Source of the DNA: Actinosynnema sp. ALI-1.44
GTDB lineage: Bacteria > Actinomycetota > Actinomycetes > Mycobacteriales > Pseudonocardiaceae
Direction: 5' to 3'
Length of the DNA: 64,000 nucleotides
Assembly (NCBI RefSeq): GCF_001984155.1
Contig: NZ_MTQO01000038.1
Coordinates: 1 to 64,000 of the forward strand
In this document: in pieces, positions 34,635 to 46,849 of the stretch
How positions within the stretch are numbered: the stretch's first letter is position 1
How the letters are laid out: every line of letters starts with the position of its first letter
Made by a program: the position numbers and the translations under genes
The notes under the pieces: model-generated
Told to the model about the DNA's origin: nothing
The model's input: the letters and a program-made list of their open reading frames with translations, nothing else
Databases searched by the model: none

Positions 34635-35441
34635 CTAGCGAGGCAGGAAGGTGAAACCCCACAACGAAGGAATGGCTCCGGCCTGCTGCAACGCCGCCAG
34701 CGACAGCCAGACCGACGCCACGGTGATCAACGGGCCGATCAGCGTCATCTCCACCTTGCCGCCGGTCTGCATCCGCAGGATCTTCGGCGGCGCCACCGGG
34801 TACCAGGTCTTGCCGCCGAGCGGGATCGGCCACAGCATCGGGCAGCCCTGCTCGGTGATCGCGTCGCCGATGTAGTGCGCGATGCAGCCGATCCCCACCG
34901 CCACACCACAGGCGGCCGCGTTCGCCGACGTCTGCTCGGTCCACAGCAGGCACACCGCGGTCACACCCGCCGAGGTCAGCGTGATCACCAGCGCGTCCTT
35001 GCGTGGGTGCCATTTGTGCAGGATGCCGCGCACGGCCAAGCCCGCGAACACGAACATCAGCGCGGGCAGCGCCCACTTCTGGCTGGTCTGCACGATCGCT
35101 GTCGTGATCACCGCGGCGATCACCGCGAACACGAGCGTGTGCGTCAGGCCGCGGTGGCCGCCGTCGCGGTTGGAGTCACGTCTGGTCCTGGTCAGCCGGT
35201 AGACGCCGTGGCTGAGGGCGTTGATCCCGCTGGAGAAGCCCTGGCTGATCGAGCCGAACGTCCGCGACACCGTCGACGACGGGTGGTCGAGGTCCGGCAG
35301 CAGCGCCGCGCCCGACGCGAGGACCGCGCCGACCACCCACGCCCTGGGGCTGAGTTGCCCGATCGAGTGACTCGTGGCCAGCGCCGTGGTCGCCGACCAC
35401 GCCAGTAAGCCACTCATCGCATGCGTCGGCCCAGTTGCCAT
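34635..35441 (-). CDS. YdjM/DUF457-type metal-dependent membrane hydrolase
   Basis: A 268-aa integral membrane protein with the family's His/Asp motifs: GPTHAMSGLLAW near the N terminus, LLPDLDHPSS, HRGLTHT and CIAHYIGDAIT. Related E. coli YdjM is SOS-regulated, but no LexA box was seen here. ATG 35441 has GAGGGGG about 9 nt upstream; a longer frame starts within the divergent gene. Confidence 0.85.
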   Translation of the reverse strand: MATGPTHAMSGLLAWSATTALATSHSIGQLSPRAWVVGAVLASGAALLPDLDHPSSTVSRTFGSISQGFSSGINALSHGVYRLTRTRRDSNRDGGHRGLTHTLVFAVIAAVITTAIVQTSQKWALPALMFVFAGLAVRGILHKWHPRKDALVITLTSAGVTAVCLLWTEQTSANAAACGVAVGIGCIAHYIGDAITEQGCPMLWPIPLGGKTWYPVAPPKILRMQTGGKVEMTLIGPLITVASVWLSLAALQQAGAIPSLWGFTFLPR

Positions 35442-35579
35442 CCCGGTGTCCCCCTCAAGATCGCCAAGGACCGCAGGATAGCGGTTTTCCGGCCGTGAGC
35501 TGGGGATCTCGACCCGACCGGTGCGCCAGGGTGTCGGGGTGTGCATGATCTTGGCCTCGAACCACCTGGGAGCGCCCGC

Positions 35580-36200
35580 ATGCACCGTCACACCCGTCGT
35601 GTACTGGCAATACTCACTGTCACCTTATGTTTGGCGCCGGGTGCCACGGCGGCCGCGACACCGCTGCCTCCGGACACGCGTGCGACGACAGTGACGGGCG
35701 CTCCGAAGACGTGCCGTTCGGCCGCCATCCCCGGCGAGATCATCGACGTGACGGCCGAGGTCAGACAGCAGACGTCGGTGGACATCACCGCCATCCCCGG
35801 TGGTTACCAGGTGCTCGGCGTGGTGGTTCAGGGCGCGTCGTCGTACAACAAGTACCCCAACCTCGGCACGTTGCCGTGGAAGGACCTCCGGGCTCCGGGC
35901 GACGGGACCACCGCGATAACCAACTGGTTCGCGTGCGCCAAGCCACGGTCGACGTCCTCGTCGCAGCCCACGACCACGACCACGACCACGGTCACCAGTT
36001 CGTCAACCTCTGCACCAGCGACCGCCACGTCCACGACGAGCACCAGTTCGGCGGTCGTCGCGCGGCCACCGCAGGACGATGACCTGGCACGGACCGGGTT
36101 CGACGCCGGTGGCTTGTTGATCGTGGCCACCCTGCTTGTCCTCGCCGGTGCGGTGATCCTCGCGGTGGTGCGCAGGCGGCATACGATCCAGCCCAAGTGA
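35580..36200 (+). CDS. LARTG-type sortase-anchored surface protein
   Basis: A 206-aa exported protein. The signal peptide ends near Ala26. A ~95-residue domain of unknown fold contains two Cys. A Thr/Ser-rich stalk follows (~125-160), then a C-terminal sorting signal: LARTG, a 20-residue hydrophobic helix and RRRHT. LAxTG motifs are used by actinobacterial class E sortases. No sortase gene lies nearby. GGGAG precedes the ATG. Confidence 0.82.
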   Translation: MHRHTRRVLAILTVTLCLAPGATAAATPLPPDTRATTVTGAPKTCRSAAIPGEIIDVTAEVRQQTSVDITAIPGGYQVLGVVVQGASSYNKYPNLGTLPWKDLRAPGDGTTAITNWFACAKPRSTSSSQPTTTTTTTVTSSSTSAPATATSTTSTSSAVVARPPQDDDLARTGFDAGGLLIVATLLVLAGAVILAVVRRRHTIQPK

Positions 36201-36294
36201 CGGCCGCGACACGGCCACGACAAGCTACCAGTACGCTTGTACCGTTAAGTGCAGACTCAAAGACGAGAACATCCCGGGAGAGGAACCCAGGCAG

Positions 36295-37509
36295 ATGGCC
36301 AAGATCAAGGTCCAGGGGACGATCGCCGAGCTCGACGGCGACGAGATGACCCGCATCATCTGGCAGTTCATCAAGGACAAGCTGATCCACCCGTACCTGG
36401 ACATCAACCTGGACTACTACGACCTGGGCATCGAGCACCGCGACGCCACCGACGACCAGGTCACGGTGGACGCGGCCAACGCGATCGCCCGGCACGGCGT
36501 CGGCGTCAAGTGCGCGACCATCACGCCGGACGAGGCGCGGGTCGAGGAGTTCGGCCTGAAGAAGATGTGGCTCTCGCCCAACGGCACGATCCGCAACATC
36601 CTCGGCGGCGTGATCTTCCGCGAGCCGATCGTCATCTCCAACATCCCCCGGCTGGTGCCCGGCTGGACCAAGCCGATCATCATCGGCCGTCACGCACACG
36701 GCGACCAGTACAAGGCGCAGAACTTCAAGGTGCCCGGCCCCGGCACGCTGACCATCAGCTACAAGCCGGAAGACGGCTCCGAGCCGATGGAGTTCGAGGT
36801 CGCCAACTTCCCCGAGGGCGGCGGCGTCGCCATGGGGATGTTCAACTTCCGCAAGTCGATCGAGGACTTCGCGCGCGCCTCGCTGCGCTACGGCCTCGAC
36901 CGGGAGTTCCCGGTCTACATGTCGACCAAGAACACGATCCTCAAGGCCTACGACGGCATGTTCAAGGACGTGTTCCAGGAGATCTTCGACGCGGAGTTCA
37001 AGGCGGACTTCGACGCCAAGGGCCTGACCTACGAGCACCGGCTGATCGACGACATGGTCGCCGCGGCGCTGAAGTGGGAAGGCGGCTACGTCTGGGCCTG
37101 CAAGAACTACGACGGTGACGTGCAGTCCGACACCGTGGCGCAGGGGTTCGGCTCGCTCGGCCTGATGACCTCCGTGCTGATGACCCCGGACGGCAAGGTC
37201 GAGGCCGAGGCCGCGCACGGCACGGTCACCCGGCACTACCGCCAGCACCAGGCAGGCAAGCCGACCTCGACCAACCCGATCGCGTCGATCTACGCGTGGA
37301 CCCGCGGCCTGGACGCGCGGGCCAAGCAGGACAGCACCCCCGAGGTGGCCGGCTTCGCGCACGCGCTGGAGCAGGTCGTCGTCGAGACCGTCGAGAGCGG
37401 CAAGATGACCAAGGACCTCGCCCTGCTCATCGGCCCTGACCAGGCGTGGCAGACCACCGAGGAGTTCCTGGCCACCCTGGACGAGAACCTCCAGAAGAAG
37501 ATGGCCTGA
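36295..37509 (+). CDS. icd: NADP-dependent isocitrate dehydrogenase (homodimeric type)
   Basis: A 404-aa enzyme of the eukaryote-like (subfamily II) NADP-IDH, oxidising isocitrate to 2-oxoglutarate. Motifs are [12 protein letters not shown], the substrate loop [12 protein letters not shown], the metal-site Asp residues around [12 protein letters not shown] and [15 protein letters not shown], and the NADP site [12 protein letters not shown]. Length is typical. A terminator follows. Confidence 0.97.
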   Translation: MAKIKVQGTIAELDGDEMTRIIWQFIKDKLIHPYLDINLDYYDLGIEHRDATDDQVTVDAANAIARHGVGVKCATITPDEARVEEFGLKKMWLSPNGTIRNILGGVIFREPIVISNIPRLVPGWTKPIIIGRHAHGDQYKAQNFKVPGPGTLTISYKPEDGSEPMEFEVANFPEGGGVAMGMFNFRKSIEDFARASLRYGLDREFPVYMSTKNTILKAYDGMFKDVFQEIFDAEFKADFDAKGLTYEHRLIDDMVAAALKWEGGYVWACKNYDGDVQSDTVAQGFGSLGLMTSVLMTPDGKVEAEAAHGTVTRHYRQHQAGKPTSTNPIASIYAWTRGLDARAKQDSTPEVAGFAHALEQVVVETVESGKMTKDLALLIGPDQAWQTTEEFLATLDENLQKKMA

Positions 37510-37525
37510 AAGTTCACCCGCGGAG

Positions 37526-37556
37526 AAACCCCCATGGCCCATGTCCATGGGGGTTT
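37526..37556 (+). terminator. Terminator after icd
   Basis: AAACCCCCATGG (37526-37537) pairs perfectly with CCATGGGGGTTT (37545-37556) across a 7-nt loop, 16 bp after the icd stop. Confidence 0.85.
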
Positions 37557-37693
37557 CGCCAAGGCATAATCACCGTGGGTGGCTGATCGCTGACTTGGGT
37601 GGTTCTCGGGCTCAGCGGTTCTACCTGGCTGTGAGCTGCGTTATACGTGGTCTCATGGTGACGAAATTGTGGGCCAGGGCGAGAGAGGTGATC

Positions 37694-38023
37694 GTGTTGG
37701 CACCGAAGCGGACACTGATCGTGGTCGCGGTGCTGGTCGGGGTCGTCATCTTGTACGTGCTTGGCAGCGACAAACAGCGACAGGGCGGCACGAACAACGC
37801 CAACGCCCCGGCGGCGAGTTCGAGCGCGTGCCGGGTGGCGGTGACCGCCGACATCCTCAACGTCCGGCAGGCGCCGGACGCGAAGGCCCAGATCGTCGGC
37901 AAGTTCCAGCGCAACGCCGAGGCGGACGCGGAGAAGCTCGTGCAGAACGGCTTCCGCAAGCTCTCGGAGAACCGCTGGGTGTCCAACGACTACATCAAGC
38001 CACTGCAGGGCCGCGACTGTTGA
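37694..38023 (+). CDS. Membrane-anchored bacterial SH3-like domain protein
   Basis: A 109-aa protein. A hydrophobic helix (~8-26) is followed by a low-complexity linker and an extracellular SH3b-like domain (VTADILNVRQAPDAKAQIVGKF, RWVSNDYIKPL) with two Cys. SH3b domains commonly bind peptidoglycan. GTG 37694 has AGAGAGG 5 nt upstream; ATG 37655 would add 13 residues but lacks a ribosome site. Confidence 0.72.
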   Translation: MLAPKRTLIVVAVLVGVVILYVLGSDKQRQGGTNNANAPAASSSACRVAVTADILNVRQAPDAKAQIVGKFQRNAEADAEKLVQNGFRKLSENRWVSNDYIKPLQGRDC

Positions 38024-38129
38024 CTTGGCCGCGCCGGGCGTTTACGCCACGCAACACGCCCGGCATCGCCCCAGCCACGTCGACGGTAGGCTCACCGCGA
38101 AGATGCCGGTCGCGTGGGGCGGGGTGGAA

Positions 38130-38993
38130 ATGGTCGGCTTTGGCGGCCGAGTCAGCCGAGCGGAGCGAGGCAGTCCAACACTGTTGATCCTTTCTTCGAT
38201 AAACGTGAACGGCCTGCGGGCTGCCGCGCGCAAGGACAACGGCTTCTCCGAGTGGCTCGACGCCACCGACGCCGACGTCGTGTGCATCCAGGAAGTCCGG
38301 GCCACGCTGGACCAGTTGCCCGCCGAGGTCCGTAACCCGGACGGGTGGTTCGCAACGCATGCGCCCGCGGCTGTGAAAGGCCGTGCGGGTGTGGCGGTCT
38401 ACAGCCGTGTCGAGCCGGAGTCGGTGCGGATCGGTTTCGGTGCGCCGGAGTTCGAGGACAGCGGCCGGTACGTCGAGGTCGCGCTGCCCGGCGTCGTGGT
38501 CGGCAGCGTGTACGTGCCCAGCGGTGACGTGGGCACCGAGCGGCAGTTGGAGAAGGAACGCTTCATGGACGCGTTCCTGCCGTACCTCGCCGAACTTCGG
38601 GACAAAGCCGCCGCGGTCGGCTCGGAGGTCCTGATCGCCGGGGACTGGAACATCGCGCACCAGCAGTCGGACCTGAAGAACTGGAAGGGAAACCAGAAGT
38701 CGTCCGGGTTCCTGCCGGAGGAACGCGCCTGGTTGTCCCGCATCTTCGACGAGGTCGGCTACGTCGACGTCGTCCGCGCCCTGCACCCGGAAGGCCCCGG
38801 CCCGTACACGTGGTGGAGCTACCGCGGTCAGGCCTTCGACAACGACTCGGGCTGGCGCATCGACCTGCAGATCGCCACTCCAGGCCTCGCCGCCCGCGCC
38901 ACGACTGCGGTCGTCGAACGCGCCGCCAGCTACGGCGAACGCTGGTCGGACCACGCGCCGGTGACGGTCACCTTCGCCGATCAGTCGCTGTAG
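38130..38993 (+). CDS. xth: Exodeoxyribonuclease III (AP endonuclease)
   Basis: An EEP-superfamily nuclease, about 287 aa from ATG 38130. Core motifs are INVNGLRAA, CIQEVRATLDQLP (metal-binding Glu), AGDWNIAH (Asp and Asn), GYVDVVRALHP, WRIDLQIAT and the catalytic His in RWSDHAPV. It cleaves abasic sites and degrades 3' ends. The start is uncertain: the conserved fold begins only at TLLILSSINVNG, so TTG 38183 is a reasonable alternative. Confidence 0.9.
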   Translation: MVGFGGRVSRAERGSPTLLILSSINVNGLRAAARKDNGFSEWLDATDADVVCIQEVRATLDQLPAEVRNPDGWFATHAPAAVKGRAGVAVYSRVEPESVRIGFGAPEFEDSGRYVEVALPGVVVGSVYVPSGDVGTERQLEKERFMDAFLPYLAELRDKAAAVGSEVLIAGDWNIAHQQSDLKNWKGNQKSSGFLPEERAWLSRIFDEVGYVDVVRALHPEGPGPYTWWSYRGQAFDNDSGWRIDLQIATPGLAARATTAVVERAASYGERWSDHAPVTVTFADQSL

Positions 38994-39111
38994 TACGCTG
39001 CCCAGCGCTGTGGGCAGGACATGACAGTGGCGTTCATCCGGGCCCACCCACGAGAGTTCACCCCGGTGTCGCGCGTGCGCGTCCTGGCGAACAAGAAGTG
39101 GAGGCCAGCTC

Positions 39112-40143
39112 TTGACTGCGAAGGCGGACAGTCGTCCGACTCCGAAGCACAAGGCCGCGTTGGACTCGTTACGCTCGCAGGCGGACAAGATTCGCTATGC
39201 GTGTGAACAGGTTCCGCAGCCGACCACCGCCGCTGTGCGTGAGTGGCTGGGGTTGTACAAGGTGCGGCCCGACCGGTCCCACCTCTCCAGTGTGGTCAGC
39301 GCATGGCGCAAGCAGAACGGTGTCGGATCGACGGGTGAGCTGGTCACGCTGACGCCGGAACTCATCGCGGAACTGGACGCCATCGCGAACTCGCCGGAGC
39401 AGGTGCCGGTCGTCGTGGAGAAGCCGCGAGCCGTGCCGAGCGAGCCACCGGCCGACAAACCGCAGAAGCGTTTCAGTACTTGGGTTTTCCTTCTTGGCGC
39501 ACTGGTCGGTCTGGTTGTCTCGGTCGACACCAGTTGGCGGTTCTTCGGCGACGAACTCGGCGTGACCAACATCCCCGAGCGGATCGCCATGTTCGCGGGC
39601 ATGGAAATCGTCCTTGTCGCGTGCGGTATCTCGATGTTCGAGGGTGTTCGTCGCCGCGGTGGCACGCCTGGTCCCGCTCGTTGGCTGGCGTGGGCGTTGT
39701 GTGGCGCGTCCGCGTACGCCGCGCTTGTCCTGTCAGGGCCTTTTCTCGGCACGGCACGAGTGGTCTTCGGTCCCGTTCTGTCCGTTGTCGCACTGCATTT
39801 CGCGCTGGGCGTCGAACTCCGGGCCCGTGGTTACCAGCGGACGGGCACGCTGGCCCGGATCGGTCGTGAACTGCGGGAGCGTTTCCTGTCCCGGTTCGGC
39901 CTGGCCGACGATGAGCGGGATGCGTTGACGCGTACTCGCGATCGCGCCGCTCGTCGCGTCGCGCGGTTGGCGTTGGCGCCGAAGTGGACGCCCTTGCGGC
40001 AGTCGCGGCTCGATCGCAACCTGCGCAAGTCCAACGCCGCCCACGATCCGGAGGCCCGGGAACGGATGCTCGCCGAGCTCGCCGCCATCCGCCACGCCAG
40101 GGACCTGAGGAACCTGAGTCAGGAGTCGCCTTGGCAGGCATGA
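39112..40143 (+). CDS. Winged-helix/membrane protein, DUF2637-like
   Basis: A 343-aa protein of unknown function. Residues ~10-70 look like a helical DNA-binding unit (KAALDSLRSQADKIRYACEQVPQP). A polar linker leads to four hydrophobic helices (~125-230) and a long basic C-terminal region rich in Arg. A membrane block with cytoplasmic basic tail recalls DUF2637-type proteins of actinomycete integrative elements, but no integrase or transfer gene is near. The TTG start has GGAGG 7 nt upstream. A terminator separates it from convergent metG. Confidence 0.6.
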   Translation: MTAKADSRPTPKHKAALDSLRSQADKIRYACEQVPQPTTAAVREWLGLYKVRPDRSHLSSVVSAWRKQNGVGSTGELVTLTPELIAELDAIANSPEQVPVVVEKPRAVPSEPPADKPQKRFSTWVFLLGALVGLVVSVDTSWRFFGDELGVTNIPERIAMFAGMEIVLVACGISMFEGVRRRGGTPGPARWLAWALCGASAYAALVLSGPFLGTARVVFGPVLSVVALHFALGVELRARGYQRTGTLARIGRELRERFLSRFGLADDERDALTRTRDRAARRVARLALAPKWTPLRQSRLDRNLRKSNAAHDPEARERMLAELAAIRHARDLRNLSQESPWQA

Positions 40144-40165
40144 GAGGCGTACGCACGCGCTGAGC

Positions 40166-40193
40166 GGGCGGTGGTCACTGGTGACCACCGCCC
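40166..40193. terminator. Bidirectional terminator between convergent genes
   Basis: Thirteen-base perfect arms (GGGCGGTGGTCAC 40166-40178, GTGACCACCGCCC 40181-40193) followed rightward by CTTTCGT. It sits between the stops of the gene at 39112 and of metG. Confidence 0.8.
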
Positions 40194-40206
40194 CTTTCGT
40201 CGGTGT

Positions 40207-41583
40207 TCACACCGGCGTTTTCGCGTTGTCCGCCAGACGCGGAAATGCCTTTGACGCATCAAGCAATCGCGCCGCGCCGGACGGGATGAACGCTGACAGC
40301 TCGTGCGCGATCGTCCGGCAGGCGCCGCCGAGTTGGCTCAGTATCCCGCTTCTCTCCGCCTCGGAGCGCTCCCAGGGTTTCGTCGTCTCAATGAGACGGT
40401 TGGCGTCGTCTACCGCCGCGACGATCGCACCCGTCGCCGCCCGGAAGTCGAAGTCCCGCAGTGCCGTGTCCACTGTGGACGAAAGGTCGATGGTGGGGCC
40501 GTCCGGGATGGATCCTCCGGAGAGGCCCCTGACCCGGTTGAACAGGTTGCCGACGCCGTTGGCCAGTTCGCTGTCCGCGCGGTCGACCAGCCGCTGCTCG
40601 GTGAAGTCCGTGTCGCCGAGTTTCGCCGGTTCGCGCAGCAGCCACCAGCGCACCGCGTCCACGCCGTACCTGTCGATCAGGTCCACAGGGGACACCCGGA
40701 CCCCCGAGCTCTTGGAGATCTTGGCGCCGTGCGACGTCAGGTACTCGTGCACGAAGATCGTCTTGGGCAGCGGCAACCCCGCCGACAGCAGCAACGCGGG
40801 CCAGTAGACCGCGTGGAACCGGATGATGCCCTTGCCGATCACGTGCACCTGGTCGGCGTCGCGCCACCACTGGTCGAACGAGTCACCCAGCGTTGTCACG
40901 TAGTTCGCCAACGCGTCCCACCACACGTAGATGACCTGCGACGGGTCGTCCGGCACGGGGATGCCCCAGCCGCCCGACCGGGCCGCGGGCCTGGACACGC
41001 TGATGTCCGACAAACCGGATCGGACGAACGACAGCACCTCGTTGCGGCGTGCCTCGGGCTCGATGCGGATCTCGTGCTCCAGGGCGTGCAGGATCCGGTC
41101 GGCGTACTTCGACAACCGGAAGAACCAGTTCTCCTCGGTGACGGTCTCCGCCTTGGTGCCGTGTTCCGGGCAGTACGGCTCGGTCACGAACGCCTCGCAG
41201 CCCGCGCAGTAGTACCCCGTGTACGACTTCCGGTAGAAGTCGCCACGCTCGGCGGAGGCTCGCCACAGGCGTTCGACGCCCGCGAGATGCCGGGCATCCG
41301 AGCTGGTGCTGACGAAGTCGTCGTATGACAGGTCCAATGGTTCACGCAGCGCCGCGAAGCGCGCCGAGTTGCCGTGGACGAATGACCGGACGTCGACACC
41401 GGCCGCGCGTGCGGCGGTTGCGTTCTTGAACGCGTTGTCGTCCGTGCCGGTCTGGAACCTGACTGGTTCGCCGCGTAACCGGCGGTTGCGGGCGAGCGCG
41501 TCCGCCTGGACGAGCTCCAGCGCGTACCCGATGTGTGGTTCGGCGTTGACGTACGCGATGGATGTGGCAACGTAGAAGTTCAC
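40207..41583 (-). CDS. metG: Methionyl-tRNA synthetase (short form)
   Basis: A 458-aa class I synthetase. The HIGH motif is PHIGYALELVQADAL, the zinc knuckle CAGCEAF...YCPEHG, and KMSKS appears as KISKSSG. It has the catalytic and anticodon-binding domains but no C-terminal tRNA-binding extension. The divergent KMSKS loop and compact size suggest it may be a second MetRS besides a housekeeping copy elsewhere; that is inference. GTG 41583 has AGGGAG 7 nt upstream. Confidence 0.88.
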   Translation of the reverse strand: MNFYVATSIAYVNAEPHIGYALELVQADALARNRRLRGEPVRFQTGTDDNAFKNATAARAAGVDVRSFVHGNSARFAALREPLDLSYDDFVSTSSDARHLAGVERLWRASAERGDFYRKSYTGYYCAGCEAFVTEPYCPEHGTKAETVTEENWFFRLSKYADRILHALEHEIRIEPEARRNEVLSFVRSGLSDISVSRPAARSGGWGIPVPDDPSQVIYVWWDALANYVTTLGDSFDQWWRDADQVHVIGKGIIRFHAVYWPALLLSAGLPLPKTIFVHEYLTSHGAKISKSSGVRVSPVDLIDRYGVDAVRWWLLREPAKLGDTDFTEQRLVDRADSELANGVGNLFNRVRGLSGGSIPDGPTIDLSSTVDTALRDFDFRAATGAIVAAVDDANRLIETTKPWERSEAERSGILSQLGGACRTIAHELSAFIPSGAARLLDASKAFPRLADNAKTPV

Positions 41584-41757
41584 TGTCGTTCTCCCTGGTG
41601 GCTTGGCCGCCGACCGGAGGGACGAACCGCTGTACCCGGTCACAGGCCGGGTACTGGGTGCGAAGGATTCAGCGCACGCTGACGTAGCCCGGAGGGGGCC
41701 ACATCGTGACGGTGCTCACCACGCTCTTTCGCATGCTCCAACTGTACTCAATGCGCC

Positions 41758-41769
41758 TAGGCTAATTCG
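41758..41769 (+). promoter_or_regulatory. Predicted -10 of a leaderless fbiC message
   Basis: TAGGCT (41758-41763) is followed by 6 nt and the GTG start at 41770, so the expected transcription start is the first base of the start codon. No ribosome site precedes the GTG. A good -35 was not identified. Confidence 0.5.
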
Positions 41770-44301
<2,532 letters not shown>

Positions 44302-44308
44302 CGCAGGT

Positions 44309-44336
44309 ACCCGCCGTGTCCCCGGACGCGGCGGGT
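44309..44336 (+). terminator. Terminator after fbiC
   Basis: ACCCGCCGTGTCC (44309-44321) pairs with GGACGCGGCGGGT (44324-44336, one G-T pair), followed by CTTG, 7 bp after the fbiC stop. Confidence 0.7.
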
Positions 44337-44500
44337 CTTGATCGACACCCCGCCAAGCCCGCGCGCCCGAACGAGCGATAGCCTCCGTGACCGCAAGCCC
44401 GAGTGACGCTCCACCGCTTGACACACTCGGTAGCTTTTCCTTGGCTCAGGATCCCTCGATCGGGGGACGTCAGATCGGTTGTGGCGCAGGAGGCGAACCA

Positions 44501-44839
44501 GTGCGTGACCGGGTGGTCAGAACCCGTTCCCTGGTGACGATGACGTTCACGACCCTCTTCATGGTGCTGCCCGCAGGAGCAGCCCTCGCACAGGACAACG
44601 CACAGGCAATGCCCGCCACCTTCGGCGGACCAGTCGGAATCGGCGTGGCAGCGGTCGGACTGACCGGAATGGTGCTCGGCTTCCTGAGGTTCTTCCGCAA
44701 ATCGGTGAAGGACGCCAAAGCCAGGAAGACAGTCGAGACCCCGGCGGAAGCGACCCCGGCAGCGGCTGTTGTCCTGCCTGCGGTCGCGGCTGTGGTCGGA
44801 GAACCGGAAGCCGCTCCCCAACCTGCTCGCACTGCTTGA
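44501..44839 (+). CDS. Small exported/membrane protein
   Basis: A 112-aa protein of unknown function. A signal-like helix (~10-30, ending GAALAQ), a second hydrophobic helix (~42-60) followed by FFRKSVKDAKARK, and an Ala/Pro-rich tail. GTG 44501 has GGAGG 8 nt upstream, which selects it over the longer frame. Confidence 0.6.
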   Translation: MRDRVVRTRSLVTMTFTTLFMVLPAGAALAQDNAQAMPATFGGPVGIGVAAVGLTGMVLGFLRFFRKSVKDAKARKTVETPAEATPAAAVVLPAVAAVVGEPEAAPQPARTA

Positions 44840-44966
44840 TCGATCTGACACGGCAGCCGCAACTGTCGCGCGAAGTGTGAGCACGCAAACCCACCCAACC
44901 CAGCCATAACGGGCGCGCGCAAGCGCAGAGCAGGCGGCCTGCGCGCCAGCGCGGGGGGTGCGGCGT

Positions 44967-45229
44967 GCGCGCAAGCGCAGAGTGGTGCTTCGGGGGTGTC
45001 TCCTGCCCGTCGGCCTGGGCGAAGCCAACCACGGGCTGTCCAGAGGTCGGCCTACCCGAAGAGCCCCAGCGACAGCCATACCGATCCTCTTGATAGACCG
45101 TGGTTCCCTGGGGCAGGTCGACGGGCAGGAGGCGCCCGCGCCTCACAACCCCGGGTCATGAAGGTATGCGCCGGGAGAAACACGACGCGAAGAACCTCCT
45201 GCCCAGAGGTCTGCTCCCGGCGAGGGGCT
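44967..45229. repeat. Left arm of a large inverted repeat
   Basis: About 263 bp that pair with 45356-45618. The outer 16 bp (44967-44982) and a 61-bp block (44988-45048) are perfect complements of 45603-45618 and 45537-45597. The inner ~140 bp are about 85% complementary. A third direct copy of the outer GCGCGCAAGCGCAGAG lies near 44915. No gene with coding signals is seen on either strand. Confidence 0.9.
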
Positions 45230-45306
45230 ATCTTTCCCCACAGGATCCCGAGCCTTGACCAGGAGTAAGGCGTGGTCACCAGACCCGCAATGGAGATCCT
45301 GGGTCT

Positions 45307-45346
45307 GAAAAGACGAAAAGACGAAAAGACGAAAAAACGAAAAGAC
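45307..45346 (+). repeat. A-rich tandem repeat at the centre of the inverted repeat
   Basis: Five 8-bp units, three GAAAAGAC, one GAAAAAAC, one GAAAAGAC, at the midpoint of the loop between the two arms. The purine-only A-rich strand is conspicuous in a high-GC genome. Confidence 0.9.
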
Positions 45347-45355
45347 AAAGAAGGT

Positions 45356-45618
45356 CCCTCGCCGGGAGGCAGACCTCTGAGCAGGAGGTCTTCGCGCCGT
45401 GTTTCTCCCGGCGCACGCTTTTCATGTCCCGGGGGTTCAGGGCGCGGGTGTCCCCTGCCCGTCGACCTGCCCCAGGGAACCACGGACTGTCAAGAGGTCC
45501 GTAGGGCTGTCGCTGGGCCCGCCTGTTGGGGAGGCGGACCTCTGGACAGCCCGTGGTTGGCTTCGCCCAGGCCGACGGGCAGGAGACACCCCCGAAGCGG
45601 ACCTCTGCGCTTGCGCGC
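45356..45618. repeat. Right arm of a large inverted repeat
   Basis: Mirror of 44967-45229. It includes TCGCCGGGAGGCAGACCTC at its inner end and the 61-bp perfect block 45537-45597 near its outer end. The ~126-bp loop contains the A-rich tandem repeat. Pieces of the arm recur at 26967-27009. Confidence 0.9.
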
Positions 45619-45697
45619 CAGCCGCAAACTCCCGCGCTCGCGGGCACGCGAGCCGCCTGCAAGCTCCTGCGCGAGCCGCGAGCCGCGAGCCGCCCTT

Positions 45698-45732
45698 GCA
45701 CGCTCACCACCGTCGGAGCACGCTCACCACCG
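45698..45732 (+). repeat. 15-bp direct repeat upstream of trpS
   Basis: GCACGCTCACCACCG occurs at 45698-45712 and again at 45718-45732, a 20-bp period. It follows a run of GAGCCGC units (45671-45694) and ends about 53 bp before the trpS -10. Confidence 0.7.
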
Positions 45733-45784
45733 CAGGACGACGAGCCACTGGCGGTGCCGGGTGCCCGCTCCACACGCTGGCGAA

Positions 45785-46804
<1,020 letters not shown>

Positions 46805-46849
46805 GCGTTTCATCATGCGGAGCCCGTGTGGCGGACTTAGCGTCGGTAC

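Noticed and set aside
38994-39020. TGCCCA-GCGCTG-TGGGCA hairpin after exonuclease III as a terminator
   Set aside because: Only a 6-bp stem and no T tract; too weak to call.
45307-45346. Tandem GAAAAGAC units considered as a CRISPR array
   Set aside because: Units are 8 bp, contiguous and without spacers; no cas genes are nearby.
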